Source: Diospyros lotus
Taxonomy: Eukaryota; Streptophyta; Magnoliopsida; Ericales; Ebenaceae
Direction of reading: 5' to 3'
Length of the DNA stretch: 64,000 bases
Assembly (NCBI RefSeq): GCF_014633365.1
Contig: NC_068341.1
Location: forward strand, 682,001-746,000
The translations under genes were made by a program, and so were the position numbers. Position 1 is the stretch's first letter. Every line of letters begins with the position of its first letter. The notes beneath the pieces were generated by a model, which made no database searches, was not told where the DNA came from, and worked only from the letters and a program-made list of their open reading frames with translations. This document shows positions 36,952 through 49,808 of the stretch, one piece after another.

Positions 36952-39363
36952 TGTAACACCCCGTCTCGCCAGGCGTGTCACTATAAGGGTATTCTCGGGA
37001 TTTCTTTTTTTTTTTTTTCTCTTCAAGTTCAACACGCGCGGTATATCAAGAACAATCTTCACATGCAGATACAAAACCCCGCGAACCCCAGCCTCGCCCG
37101 TTTAACTATCAAGATCAATAATCTTAAACTAAATGAGTCTTCATACAACGCAGCGGATACATTAATACCAAAACACCATAGTTCTTACATTGTATTTCCA
37201 TAGCAAAATACGTAATACAGATCAAATGATAAAATCGTTATTATACAACTATTCATTTACAACCTGAAATGCATATTAAATCCTCCAAACGTTACAATGA
37301 CTTAACAAACTAAGCACCATTGGCCCTCAACCGGCCACATCCTTGCCCTCACAGCAGTTCCTGGCTGGAACATTAAACGTTCCAGGGGCATAGCCCAGGT
37401 TAGATGATAAAACATTTAAGTGATGGTATGGAACAGTTAATACAATGCATGAGACACACACGAGTATGGCATACTGAGACAAACGAAAATATGCAAGACA
37501 CGTCTAACTTGAGAAATCTCCCTGATATACTTAATCCCCGGGTGCCCTACCGTGTCACTCGGTTACCAGTCCCGGATGCCCTACCGTGTCACCCGATCAC
37601 CAGTACCGGCCCCGGGTGCCCTACCGTGTCACCCGATCGCCAGGACTAACCGTGTCCCACTCTCAAGTAAACCCCATCCTGTCCCACACAGAAATCAACA
37701 CTGACACGAATATCAATATCCCGATGATATGAAAATCACACGCCATGCACCGATTCTTTTATAAGTAAAAACAGTTGATGCAATACATCACATGATCAAT
37801 ATGCAAATGATGTCATATATACATAAATAAAACGTATAAGCATAGCATCCCGAGTCCTGGTGAGACCGTTCACCTGAACTAAAGGTAAAACTAGAGACAA
37901 ACCACTCACCTCAAACGTATTCAGATGCCTCAATCCTCGTGCAATGCCTAGATTTGCGTGCCAAATCCCAAGTACTTGAACTTATACGCAACCCCGAGCC
38001 ATAACACTTCCTAAACACCATATTTAATTAAGAAAGCAGTAAAATCCATCTTCCTCAATTTTTTCATAATTTTCTCTATTTTCTCCCATTTTTCACCTCA
38101 ATAATTCTAAAATAATTATTTCCTCAAACATTTTCCAAAATATTTCAACATGATAAATCCTCAAATAAATTAACAAAAATACTGGAAGAGGAAATACCCA
38201 AAATGCCCATTTCACGCGCCTTCACGCGCTTGGCGCGTGGGTGCGTGTAAAAACTGGCGCTTGACTGCACGCGCCACTTTCTTCCTCGTTGAACCAGTCT
38301 CCGGCGGTTGCTCCGATGGCCGAAATAAGGGCACCCCCTTGAATCCCTTTGCAAGTCGATCCCAACGGCACCAATTTCAGGTCGAAAAGCCACCGAAAAA
38401 TGCCCCTAACGGGCAGTTGCAGGCGGCAGAAGGCGGTTCGCCACCCATCCTCGGCCGAGCTTCGATCGGCCTCTACACTACCCCAAAATACTTCAAAACA
38501 CTCCCATTTTCTTCTCCTTGTTGCAAGGATCATAAACCCCTTAATCACTTTCCCAAATACATCCAAAAACGCATTCGATTTGAGCTCCAAAAGTCGAAAC
38601 CCTCGGCCCCAATTTATACTAAAAATCCGATCTTTTTCCGGCCAATCACCGGCCATGGCTTGGTCACCAAGCATCCTCGCGCCGGCTACCACCTCCCCCA
38701 GGTCGCCCTTGGCCATCCTTTCGCCGGATTCGGCCTCCACGTGCGAAGATTTGCGGCGGCCGAAATCCCTTCGCGTTCACACTATGCCATTTTTGTTAAA
38801 TTGCAATTTCACCCCCCCACAGTTTCTTCCAATCACGTTTTGGGTCTTTCCCATGCACCCCTGAACTATCCAATACCACCATTGAGGTCCAAAAGTATAG
38901 TACATCTCATTTGACCCTCGAAATTCCTAAAAAATTATCGTTTTGACCTCCCTCTGACTGATTTAGAAAATTACACTTAAGTCCGACTAGTCGATTTGAC
39001 CTTAAATCCATTTGATTTAACCCGAAATTACTTAAGGGTTGTTCTATACATAAAATATTAGACCCTAACACACTCTGTTGACTTTCTGGACGTCTCCTAC
39101 GTCGATTCGATTTTCTCAACCCGGTCGACAGCTGTACCGAAAACTGTCCCTGATCCAATTTCTTTCATCACTAAAATCATAGTTTGAATTGCTCGTCGAT
39201 ACTATACCATTTCCTTGGCTATCTAGGGTCCGAGTTACTCCCTCCGACTGATTCGATCGTCTAAAACTACGTTAGTGTGTCATATAGCCTTATTCTTTCG
39301 ATAATTTCAGTTATACCCTTCATTAAATATCATTTATACTCTAATGATTTCCCGGGTATTACA
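36952..39363. mobile_element. Solo LTR (family L1) inside the CACTA element
   Basis: It starts TGTAACACCCCGTC, ends CCCGGGTATTACA, and is flanked by AAGGG at 36947-36951 and 39364-39368. Related to the element at 11178-13779. It contains three partial copies of a GGTGCCCTACCGTGTCACCC word (37550-37640) and a GC-rich part at 38200-38830 with chance open frames on both strands. Confidence 0.88.
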
Positions 39364-39930
39364 AAGGGCGAGGCCGAGGGCTAGGGCGAGGGCAAGCCGC
39401 GAGATCGAGGGCGAGGGCGAGAGCTAGGGCAAGCTCGAGCTGAGAAATCGAGGGCGAGGGAGAGCCAGTGAGCGAGGGAGAGAGCTAAGGCGAGCTCAAG
39501 CCGCAAGATTGAGGGCAAGGGTGAGGCCGAACCAGTGAGCGAGGGGCAAGGGCGAGGGCAATCAGCGAGATCGAGGGGCGAGGGTGAGGCTGATCCGCGA
39601 GATCGAGGGCGAGGGCAAGGGAGAGCCAATGAGCGAGGGAAAGAGCTAGGGCGAGCTTGAGTTGCGAGATCGAGGGCGAGGACGAGGCCAAGCCAGTGAG
39701 CGAGGGTTAGCGGCGAGATCGAGAGCGAGGGTGAGGCTGATCCGCGAGATCGAGGGCGAGGGCAAAGGAGAGCCAATGAGCGAGGGAAAGAGCTAGGGCG
39801 AGCTTGAGTTGCGAGATCGAGGGCGAGGACGAGGCCAAGCCAGTGAGCGAGGGTTAGCGGCGAGATCGAGAGCGAGGGCGAGGGCGAGATCGAGATCGAG
39901 CCAAAGAGATCTAGAGAAATGGCGAGAGAT
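39364..39930. repeat. GA/GC-rich minisatellite, right part, with 147-bp higher-order repeat
   Basis: GCGAGGG-type words fill the region. A 147-bp segment starting GAGGCTGATCCGCGAG at 39586 is repeated almost exactly at 39733. Frames on both strands stay open only because of the repeat. Confidence 0.85.
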
Positions 39931-40909
39931 CCAGAGATTTAGGGTTTTCGGGTGGAAAATGAGAATGGGGGAAAAGGAAAAGGGGAGAAGGGGAGAAATC
40001 TATTAATATTTAATATTAAAATATAAAAATAAAAATAAAATATAAAAATAATAATTAACATTAAATATTATTTAATATGTAATACTAAATAAAAAATATA
40101 ATTTATTAAAATGTAAACAATTATTATTTAATTAATAAAAATAATATAATTTAAAATTATAATAGAGGATAAAAACATTTAAATTATGAAAAATAATATT
40201 ATTGCATAAAATTAATATTTATATAAAAATATAATTATATTATAAATCTAATAAATAATTTTGATATATTATAAATCTAATAAATAATTTTGATATATTA
40301 TAAATCTAAAATTAACTTCTCATTTTTATATTTTTTGGTATTTAAACAAATATTAAATAAAAATATCACAAAATAATTTAATGCATAAAAATAAAAAATA
40401 TAAGAAAAATAATATTAGGGATGGAAATTGTTTAATGAATTTTAATTTATATGTATTTAATATCGATTCAAAATATATAAAAAATATCAATTTTATTTTT
40501 CAAATCTTGATCAACTTGATTATTGAATGAATATATTAAATATAGTGTGCACTTATTGAATGAATAGTTTTCAAATTAGTCAATATACTTTATAATAGTT
40601 CAATAATAAACTATTTTACTTTTAGAATTATGAATCTAATTTTGAGTTAGTATCTAAATTACGACTTAAATTTGATAGTGTGTTGCAAGCGCCATTGTTT
40701 CTACGAAAACGGTCGTATTTTGAGTTTCAACACCAATCATTCTCCTACCAACATACTCACCAAAACAAAAATGTTGTCGGATCGATGATTGAACGACTGA
40801 ATATATACATGGCATAAATCGATGATTTAGAATGGTGTTCTTGAAAGAAAATTGAGAGAGAGAGAGAGAAAAATTGATGAGGAAACTTTTGACACCCACC
40901 ATCGACCCC

Positions 40910-40926
40910 ATCCTATTTATATTTGA
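40910..40926 (-). promoter_or_regulatory. Likely TATA box of the CACTA transcript
   Basis: On the minus strand, AAATATAAATAGGA lies about 1.45 kb inside the right terminus and is followed by a CT-rich leader and a GTGAGTATG donor-like site near 40757, upstream of the minus-strand transposase exons. Confidence 0.45.
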
Positions 40927-41929
40927 CCCGATCGACACAGGTTGACCTTCCATTTTATTAGGAGGATTCGACCCGATCTGCCTACCTTATCTATATATTT
41001 TTAATATAGATATTATTATTATTATTTAGATTAGGATTTTCTCCCGTCTCTTCAATCTCTAAATTTTTTCGTCTCAAAAATCTGTGTCTAAACTGTTATT
41101 TTATTGTAGTGTCATTTCGTCACAATAAGTATGTTGCCAGAATTTTCATACGTATTGTGACAAATTAGTTTATTAGAACAAGTCTAAATTATTGTATTAA
41201 AGGTGTTCACCATCTTACTGTGAATGGCATTGTCGAAATCTTTAGGGGTTAATTAATTGAATATGTCTTTAATCTATCATGCATCCTTAAATAAATAAAC
41301 AGTTATAAGATTTATCATAAAAGAAAAATATGATAAATCGATTATAAATTGACAGATAGACTATTACTTTTAATTAGTATGAAATATTAATTTTAAAGCA
41401 TAATAAGTCACATGCCAATATTCATGAGATGAATATAGTAGATATATGAATAAATGTTAGTTGAACATTTACTGAATGTGACACGAGTCGCATAGGTAAC
41501 ATTATTTTTTTTTGTTGATTCATTTAAGAAAATTATTTATATATTTATTATTAAATGTCTATAATTTTATTATTTAACATTTTTTTGAATTGATTTAAAG
41601 GTTTTTTAATTATTTAATCATCTTAAGTTGTAGATTGATTAACTTTTAATTTAATTATTTTTTAATATTTAATTCCCCCATTTTACGTCCTTAAAATTTA
41701 AAATGTAGTGTATATTTAGTATATATTTTATTTATAGAGTTTCATAATATTAAAATGTAGTGTATCATTAATTTATATTACTAATTAAAATGGAGTGTGT
41801 GTTTTATAAAATTTTATATTTAGTTTACATTTTTTAATATACTTTTCATTAAATTTTTTATTTTATTATTTACATATTTAAATAAATTTTCAATAGACTT
41901 TAAATTAAATAATTATATTTAATTTTCAA

Positions 41930-42353
41930 TTAAAGACGGATTTTGAGACGGAAAAAATCCGTCTCAAAATAGAACTGGATTTGATAAAAATCTGTCTCAA
42001 ATTTGAAATGGATTTTGAGACGGATTTATTTCCGTCTATAATTGGAGACTAATTTTTTTCCATCTCAAAATCCGTTTCTAATTGGACACAAAAAATTTTC
42101 TGTCTCAAAATTCGTCTCAAATTTGAGACGAATTTTGAGACGGATTTTTTTCCTCTCAAAATAAAGATGGATTTAGAGACGGAAGAAAATTCGTATTTAA
42201 TTAGAGACGGAAATAAATCCGTCTCAAAATTTTTAGACGGATTTTTCCTTCTCTATTTTGAGACGAATTTTTTTCGTCTCTAAATCGGTCTCAAATTCGT
42301 CTCTAAATGGTTCTGTCTCTAAATCCGTCTAAAAAATCCATCTCTAAACGCGC
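41930..42353. repeat. CACTA right subterminal repeats
   Basis: It carries more than 15 direct and inverted copies of GAGACGGATTT / AAATCCGTCTC, mirroring the left subterminal array. Confidence 0.9.
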
Positions 42354-42899
42354 GTTTTCTTGTAGTGATCACTGCTTGTATTCATAAAATTATAATGCAC
42401 ATAAACTGTAAACTAAATGTAGGTATGCAACTTTGGCTCATAGGCCCACATAATCTGATAAAACATATATGACTGATCTGAATCTTGTAAACAAAAAAAA
42501 CTGTAAGCACATACTGTGGGCAATAAACCCCTAGCCCCCTGGTGGCCCTTAGGCGGGCAACTCATAAACTGAGCTGAAATTCAAATTGATGGGATCCCCG
42601 CGGATAAGTCGCCTGACGCGCATAATACAATGCATTGCTCACATAAATGCTGACACACGATATATAGTGCTCTATATAAAGTCATGCTCAATGCTCATAC
42701 CAAAATGTATGCACATAATCTCACAAAATAATGCTGAACATGATATGATCTTCATCTATATATTGGAATACAAAGATTCAATGAATTATGATTTAGGGTA
42801 TGGGCATGATTAACTTGTTATATTATGGCATATAAACTCATTATCGGATGTTATTGAATGATTTAACTAAGTTAAAAGTTGAATTAAACTATTCTGAAA

Positions 42900-43730
42900 G
42901 TTCAATTAGATTTCTGGAAAAACTATCCAAATATCCGGAAGGATATCCGGATATGAAGAACGACATTCGGATATGAAGAAGACTCATCCGGATACACTGA
43001 CGCTCAAATAAGAAACTGTTCGGATATGCTAAAATATATTCGGATAGAAACTAGGACATCCAGATATGATACTAGTCATCCGGATACACTAGAAGCACGC
43101 AAAGAACTAGTTATTTGGATATGCTGGATAGTATTCGGATAAGGACTAGGACATCTGGATATGATTCTGGCCATCCGGATATCTCACTGAGGCATTCAGA
43201 TACCACAAGAGACTATTCGAATACGAATTTCAACTTTTGAGGGAGGCATCCAGATATCAAGCGAGACATTCGGATATTATCTTGACCTATCCGGATGTAT
43301 AAACAAACCATCCGGATATCATACTCGAAGACTTTAGATACATCCGGATACAATACAAGGTATTCAGATATTATTCACAGAAAGTCTTAGACTCATCTGG
43401 ATATAGCACGAAGCATCCGGATATCACTCACAACAATTAGGCACATCCGAATACGACTCAAGGCATCCAGATACTACTCATAATCACTACTAGACACATC
43501 CAGATATGAAAACAAAGCATTCAGATATTACTGGGCTATCCGAATATGAACAAGAGATATCCGGATACTACTCACAAAGAACCACTGAGACATCCGAATA
43601 TCACAACAACCCGTCCGGATGTCACGCGCATAAATCTTTTTGATACATCCGGATAGCCTCTAGCCCATCCGGATATCACTCACATACTTAGAAAACTCAT
43701 CCGAATATGAAGGCTCACATCTAGATATCT
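42900..43730. repeat. ATCCGGAT-word array (about 30 copies)
   Basis: The word CATCCGGATATG and one- or two-base variants (TTCGGATA, TCCAGATA, TCCGAATA) occur every 20-30 bases for about 800 bases, separated by unrelated text. The core ATCCGGAT is its own reverse complement. It lies in the outer element that received the CACTA insertion. Confidence 0.9.
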
Positions 43731-44615
43731 GCAACTATTTTTTATGAACACGAACGATTACAGAGGCTATGTTCTTGATCAAAACTCAATGAAACTATGT
43801 CATTCTGAACGAAATCTTGGAAACATGAATCCCAACTGGTATGAAACAACATTAAGGATGATTCAATAATGATATTTGAAAGAATCGTTGTATAACTATG
43901 CACATCTATCTCTTGCATTCACTATGAACGTATATATATATATATATACTCTGTAACTGGTAACAATATGATAAAACAGACTGAATAAACTTGAAGAACT
44001 GAGAGTAATACTAAATCATTATCCTGTAAGGAAGATTTACAGGGATAGATACTTGCCTTATGATCTATTGGATCAATAAAACTTGCAGACTCCCCTTTAT
44101 TAGACACTGATGATGCTCCCAAGCTTCTCTATTCTTCACATTGTGAAGGAACTAAAGCTTAATGGGCTATATATAGGTATGAAAACCCTAAATCTCACTC
44201 CCTTTATAACATGGATTCCTTCTCCTAATATAACTAGGAGACTCTTAATCCAAATCCATCTTATACATGGATTCTCATTCTCCCTTAAATACATAATCTC
44301 ACTTAATTAATAATAATACAAAATTATTATTAAAACTCTCAAATAATGATAAAACTCTAGAATTACCTTCATGCCCTTGCATTTAATTTTCACAAAATAA
44401 ATGCCATTTAAATATTATTCTCTACATTAAAAATCTAAATTGTCACCTTGACAAATTCTTTTAACTCCAATATTAAAAAGAAATTAATGCTATTCATTTC
44501 TTTCAAAATCTCTAAATTACTATATTAAATAATTAATTAATAAAATTTCTTAATTAAATATTTTAATAATTAATTAAATAATTCTTAAATAAATACTGAT
44601 TCCTTTAATATATCG

Positions 44616-44860
44616 TTCCATTCAGATCATGAAAAATCACATCCTATATTTTCATCCATTAGTTTGCAATGAGTGTCGGCTCAAGGCATATTCTTAGAGC
44701 CCCCAAAAGGGTGGACCCCCCCCCCCCCCCAAAAAAAAAAAATAAAAATAAGAAGAGCAAGCAAATAAGGAAATATTAGTTTAACTTAATATAATAAAAA
44801 CTATATCAAATAGTGTATTTTTGACTTTGGTACAAAGTGTATCAGATAGTATATTTCTCG
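44616..44860 (+). other. Right flank of the 15-kb block, shared with the duplicate locus
   Basis: AAAAATCACATC, a GGCTCAAGG word and a TAGTGTATTT segment match 62910-63065 in order. A C-run followed by an A-run lies at 44717-44743. Confidence 0.6.
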
Positions 44861-45480
44861 CAGTACATCTCGGAAACCGTTTGCAATTCCCAGTCCCCTC
44901 CCTCTCCAGTCTCTGGCTCGACGCCGCCCTTTCCTACCGCCATTTATACGCTCTCGCCTGGATATCCGCCAGGCGCCGCCTTCAGAAGCCTCCGAAGCCC
45001 CGTCTTTCGCTCGCCAATACCTCATCTTCATTATTGACGTCCACAATGAGGACGATTCTTGCATTTTCCAAGTAGTAAAACCAGGCGTGGAACTTGATAC
45101 CGATGCCGACGGCGTATTCCGGTTCGATATAGACGTGGACGATGAGAATCTCTGGGCGGTGGAAGACTTGGATGGGTCGAAGGTTACTTTTCAACGCGGT
45201 GTTGGAAGGGTTTAAAGGGATGTTCACAATGATGGACTACTGCAAGGGCAAAGGCAGCTTCCTGCCACGCACGGACCCATGGGTGGTTCTCGGCGAAGCT
45301 TCCGTCGCCGGGGTGCTGTTCGAACGTCTCGGGGAGTGGGTTTGAGGCGAAACGGTGGGAAGGGGGGCAAGATGAGGGTGGCGATGCTGGGGGTGGGTGT
45401 GTTGAGCGTCGTTAGCTGGAGATATGTTAGCACTGAATTAGATTGTATGAGATATTTGGAACATTTTATTCTGCCCTTGT
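44861..45480 (+). pseudogene. GC-rich gene relic, unidentified
   Basis: Composition and codon-like periodicity differ sharply from the flanks. One frame reads YLIFIIDVHNEDD, then VKPGVELDTDADGVFRFDID, then DENLWAVEDLDGSK before a stop. Other frames give KGKGSFLPRTDPWVVLGEAS. The continuity passes between frames, as in a decayed coding exon. I do not recognise the protein. It could be a chance GC-rich block, but acidic, gene-like text makes a broken gene or gene fragment more likely. Confidence 0.35.
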
Positions 45481-47937
45481 AACCTGTCACAAAAGCTTAG
45501 CCTAAAATTAAATAGCAAAATATTTTTATTGTTTATCTTTTGTTATTATAAAATTTTAATTTACAATTAAGGATTTCATTTTATCTGTAGAATTGATAAA
45601 AAAAAAAGAAAAGACATCAATTTTCCCGTGGGGCAAAGAAAAAGAACTAATTGTCCATCATAGTCATAAATTAATTAATGTTTAAGAGTTTTTTACAACT
45701 GAAATCTTGTTATTAAGCTTCATTTTTATTTATAAGTATGACATCTTAAAGAAAACTTAATTATTTAAATAAATAAGCATGGGTTGTTCATACAACGTGG
45801 ATTAATTTCATATGGGCTAGCAAGTGACATTTTATAAGTACTATAGGTATATGCATCCCATAAGGCCGAATCATTCATATATAATTTGTCTTTTTTTATG
45901 AAGAAGGCAAAAAATTACTCTATTATAAGTTAAAAGTTGCACGAAAATAGAAATGAAAAATATTTTCGATACAGAAACGAAAACGCAGGGATAAAATGTA
46001 AATTAAAATAATATAAGATTTTTTCTTATAGAGTTCAAATATAATACAAACAAACATAAATAATAAATATAAGCACCAATGAAAGGGAAGAACAACATGA
46101 GCATTGAGCAAGAAACAATAGGTGGTCCCTTAAGGTGAGGGACTTCACCTTTTGCAGACAAGAAACAATAGGTGGCAATGGCAAAAGGGAACGACAGTGA
46201 GAGGATCGAGGTTGGAATTGACAACCACATGAGCATTGAGCAAGAAGCAATCGATGAAGATGACAAGAAAGAATAATGGTGAAAGCACCAAATATTCTCT
46301 CAATCCCCTCGGTCACCGAGAGTTGAATTAACAGCCACATAAGTAGTGAGCAAGGAGCAATTGTCAAGAACCAACAAAGACAACCTATAAGTGTGAGAGT
46401 GACAACGATAACGAGAGGTTACACACAAGGCAATCTTTGAATTCGAAAATTAAAGTTAAAGAGTAAAGGCGACGTGAAAACTAAAGAGAACGAGAAAAAG
46501 ATTAAAACTAGAAGAATACAATATATATATTTACTGGTTAGAGATGGAAGTAATTTCGTTTCTAATCATATTTGTTGTCAAAAACGTGTTTTTAAAAAAT
46601 TTGTGTAATTGTGAAATGCGCCCAAGACGTTTTACAAATTATAGAAACGATTTGAAAATGTTTTAGACCATCTTTAACATTTCTTAAATGGAAAATGTCT
46701 CGAAAATATCAAAAAGGCGTCTCCAAACCATTTTCGTGCATAAATGATTATAAATGGGTTGCGGCACTCCATTGAGGTACAACTCAAAATTATTTTTCTT
46801 TTAGGAAGAGTTATTATGAGAAGATGAAAAGCCTATTCATTGCCAATATAACGGGAATTCATCTGTACCAACATTAAGACATGGATCCTATTCAAGTACA
46901 TGATTCCCACTTCCGCTGTTTCAATTGTATGGCACATCCTATGTTATGTAAATAATTTAATATATATAATATAGTATTAGTTTATAAATTAATAATTGAA
47001 ATATATATTCTTTTAAGATGAATTTACTTTTAATTTAATTAAATAAAATTGTTACCTTAAAATATATTAGAACAATTATCTAAATTATTTCCCATAAAAT
47101 ATGTAATCATTTTTAAGATTTTTATTTCATTTACTAGTTTTTTTAGGCCAATTTTAATTTGTATAATTATTACTTTTAAGTCCAATAATTTAAATGTGTT
47201 TTTTTTTTTTTTCAATTTTGATCCCTAATTTTATATATATATATATATTTATATCTTGATTGGCTCTTCTTAAATTTAATAAAAAATTTTAATAAATTAT
47301 TCAATTTATTAAAATAGTTATGGATAAAAACTTTAAATGTAATTAATTCATTGATTACAAATGTAATTATATATAAAAGTTAATAACTGCATAATTATAA
47401 AAAAATAAGCCCCAATTTTTTAAGTTAATATTTGTTTGCATCTAATTAAGTTAAAATTCATCTTTAAATTTCCAAAGCGCCTTCTTTGGTTGATTGCCGC
47501 AGTTATTCTTGTTTGAATGGGCAGGCAGGCAGGCAGGCATATATGTAGCAAGTCGACGGTTTTCTTCGATCCTATAAGTATTTTATTTATTTATTTATTT
47601 CTCTTCGTAATGTTTATTTTAAATAATTGTTGTAAGTATTATTATTCTTTATGTGATGCTATCATTCATTCTATATATTATTTTTTTTTTATGTTTTGTA
47701 TTTTATTTCTTTGGTCTCTTTTATTGATGTAATAATTGCTTAATACCTAATTATTTGGTTATTTCTTCTGGGTTGTTAATTTGTTAAATTATTTTCCTTT
47801 TGTTCGTGATTGTTTTTTATTACTATAATTTGTTTTGATTGAAAGAAATAATTAATATATATTTTAGAAAACAAATTGTTAATTTGCTACATAGCATATA
47901 TTTTTATATTTTATACTTTAGAAATAATATATATATT
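45481..47937. other. AT-rich intergenic DNA
   Basis: No gene is recognised. Degenerate copies of a CACATGAGCATTGAGCAAG word occur three to four times at 46090-46370. A GCAG microsatellite lies at 47519-47538. Confidence 0.4.
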
Positions 47938-48776
47938 TGTTGCGGAAGACAACTAATCCAAAACAGAAAAGAGGTTAAAGCAATATATAATCAAATCAAA
48001 TAGATATCGAACAAACCAGCCAAGAACATGATAGAGCAAGAGAAACTCCCTGTAAATAACTTGTCAAGGCTCAGATCTGGGTCAGTCCAGATTATACCAC
48101 TAAGGTAACACCAAAATAGGGACACCAAGCCTCGCGGAAGCTCACAAGGGACAAGCCACACAAGACCCCCAAATCGGAGCTCTAAACCCTCTCGGCCAGA
48201 CCATCAATCTTCTCCCAAAACCACACAGGTAACGTTCACCACAAGATCCACCAAGGAACAAGAACGATCACAGAGATATGAGACGAAGAACAGTACTCGA
48301 GAGTTTACCTCAAACGGATCTGTAGCGCCAAGTAAATAGAGACTACTCACCGACCGACCATGGGCTTCCTAAAGGAAAGGAAGATCACTCCAAGAAGATG
48401 AGATCTGACCGAAGAAGGAAAGAACCAGCTTACGAATCTCAGCCATCGAAGGAAAAGATCGGGAGAGCAAAGAGAGGAAGAGAGAGAGAGAGAGGCCGTC
48501 AAATGAGGGCAAAGAAGGCAGAAAAGATGCCTTTTATAGGTGGTACTAGGGGACGGTTGTGAAGGGCCATTTGGCTTGGGCTACCTTAAGCCTTGAGCAA
48601 ATGGGCTCAGCCCATTTCTACTCCAAAGGCCTAATTAAGGGCTTATGGCCCGACTTTTAATGGGCTGCCAATGGGTGGTATTTTGGACGGTACTTCAATC
48701 CCGGGCCAAAGCCTATGAAGATAAACCCGAATATTTCGTCATAGCCTTGGGCCTCTTTGGGAAACAAAAAACAACA
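47938..48776 (-). repeat. Copia-2 3' LTR
   Basis: Closely similar to 57155-58014 and to the partial copy at 63215. TATAAAAGG (minus strand, 48530-48538) marks the LTR promoter. A GA microsatellite lies near 48478-48493. Confidence 0.93.
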
Positions 48777-48868
48777 AATCTCCACCTGATTCCCAAAGAG
48801 GCCAGCAAACACAAACAGAAACATGTATAGCAAGATGCAACATAATGCAGATGATGCATAAGCAACTA

Positions 48869-49560
48869 TCAAGTAATTTTGCCAATGTTAAGTAAATCTA
48901 GGCAGCTTTTAAATTTAGCCACAGGCAAAATTTTAGTTCCCATATCAGCAGGATTATATTCAGAAAGCACTTTTTTCAATCTAATAATGTTTTGAGATAC
49001 AATATCACGAATAAAATGCAGTCTCACATCTATATGTTTGGTGCGTTCGCGAAAAATAGGATTTTTACATAAATGAATTACAGATTGACTATCAGAGAAA
49101 ACAGTCACATTTTCATTAAGAACACATAGTTCATTTAGCAATCCCTTAAACCACAGAGCTTCCTTAATAGCCTCTGTAGCAGCAATGTATTCAGACTCGG
49201 TGGTAGAGAGGGCAACAATATGTTGAAGCTGAGACTTCCAACTAATGCATGATTCACACAAAGTAAATACATAGGATGATGTGAACTTCCTATTATCTCT
49301 ATCACCAGCATAGTCTGAATCAGTAAACCCTTTTAATATCACATTATTAGACTTATGCTTATATATTAATCCTACATTATAGGTGCCTCTTAAATACTTT
49401 AATAATCATTTCACTGCTTCCCAATGATAGGGACCTGGGTTTGTCATAAATCTGCTGAGAGTACTAACTGCATAGGCTAGGTCTGGCCTAGTACATACCA
49501 TGAGATACATGACAGAACCTATAGCATTTGAGTAAGGGATTCTATTCATATCAGGAGATG
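48869..49560 (-). pseudogene. Copia-2 reverse transcriptase end and RNase H
   Basis: From 49560 down, the minus strand reads the reverse transcriptase C-terminal region (NRIPYSNAIGSVMYLMVCTR, then PDLAYAVSTLSRFM), then a stop near 49402. The RNase H frame 49342-48869 follows, with acidic residues in [18 protein letters not shown] and FSDSQS and the tail [15 protein letters not shown]. RNase H removes the RNA strand during element replication. This domain looks intact, but the polymerase part before it is gone. Confidence 0.85.
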
Positions 49561-49655
49561 CCGAACGTTGAAAAAAGGAGACGCCAGACGTGACCCTGCA
49601 CTTGTGGCACGCCTCGAGCCAAGTGTGGTTGTTGGAATGGTGACTAGCACAGCCC

Positions 49656-49663
49656 TATAAGAG
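49656..49663 (+). promoter_or_regulatory. TATA box of the two-ORF cassette
   Basis: TATAAGAG lies in a GC-richer block about 80 bases before a CAG/GTAC splice donor and about 150 bases before the first ORF. An ACGTGAC word lies upstream at about 49588. No expression evidence is available. Confidence 0.45.
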
Positions 49664-49736
49664 ACCTGTATCTGCATGAGGCAAGCCACACTTCTTTGAG
49701 CTCAGTCTTCTCTCCTTTGTGTTGTTCTCCGATCAG

Positions 49737-49793
49737 GTACTCTCGTTCCTTTTGTAAGATTCATAATTTTGTTTTATTTCTCTTTTACTATAG
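49737..49793 (+). other. Putative leader intron with alternative acceptors
   Basis: The donor GATCAG/GTACTC at 49737 is followed by a pyrimidine-rich acceptor TTTCTCTTTTACTATAG ending at 49793, just before the first ORF. A second good acceptor, TTCTACTTTCAG, ends at 50515, 24 bases before the LOG-like ATG. Use of the second would remove the first ORF and put the LOG-like ORF first on the mRNA. The 57-base intron is short for a plant. Confidence 0.4.
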
Positions 49794-49808
49794 TTCTATT
49801 TTAAAAAA

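Larger units (their letters stand above)
30151..42367 (-). mobile_element. CACTA (En/Spm) transposon, 12.2 kb
   Basis: The left end CACTACAAGAAAAC and the right end GTTTTCTTGTAGTG are perfect 14-bp inverted repeats starting with the diagnostic CACTA. The 3-bp target duplication ATC is present at 30148-30150 and 42368-42370. Both subterminal regions are dense in GAGACGGATTT-type repeats. Transposase coding runs on the minus strand from about 34591 to 30752, and a likely TATA box lies near the right end. The element has also taken up an EBP1 exon, GA-rich minisatellites and a solo LTR. I saw no TNP2-type catalytic transposase, so it is probably non-autonomous. Confidence 0.95.
29704..44615. mobile_element. 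15-kb inserted block, nested elements
   Basis: In the duplicate locus the sequence runs from GCATTAGG (62900) straight into AATATAAAAAATCACATC. Here the same two flanks are separated by this block. It starts TGTAACACCTC, like the solo LTRs of family L1, so the outer element is probably an LTR-type insertion later hit by the CACTA element (30151-42367). Without CACTA it is about 2.7 kb. The right end and a target duplication were not resolved, so the right coordinate is approximate. Confidence 0.55.

Noticed and set aside
36759..37203. Arg/Glu-rich open frame
   Set aside because: Produced by the GA-rich minisatellite and running into the solo LTR.
38222..38914. Long open frames on both strands (up to 225 codons)
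   Set aside because: Within the GC-rich part of a solo LTR, overlapping on opposite strands, without family motifs.
39381..39776. 131-codon frame with repeated PRPRSRGSASP text
   Set aside because: Pure minisatellite translation.
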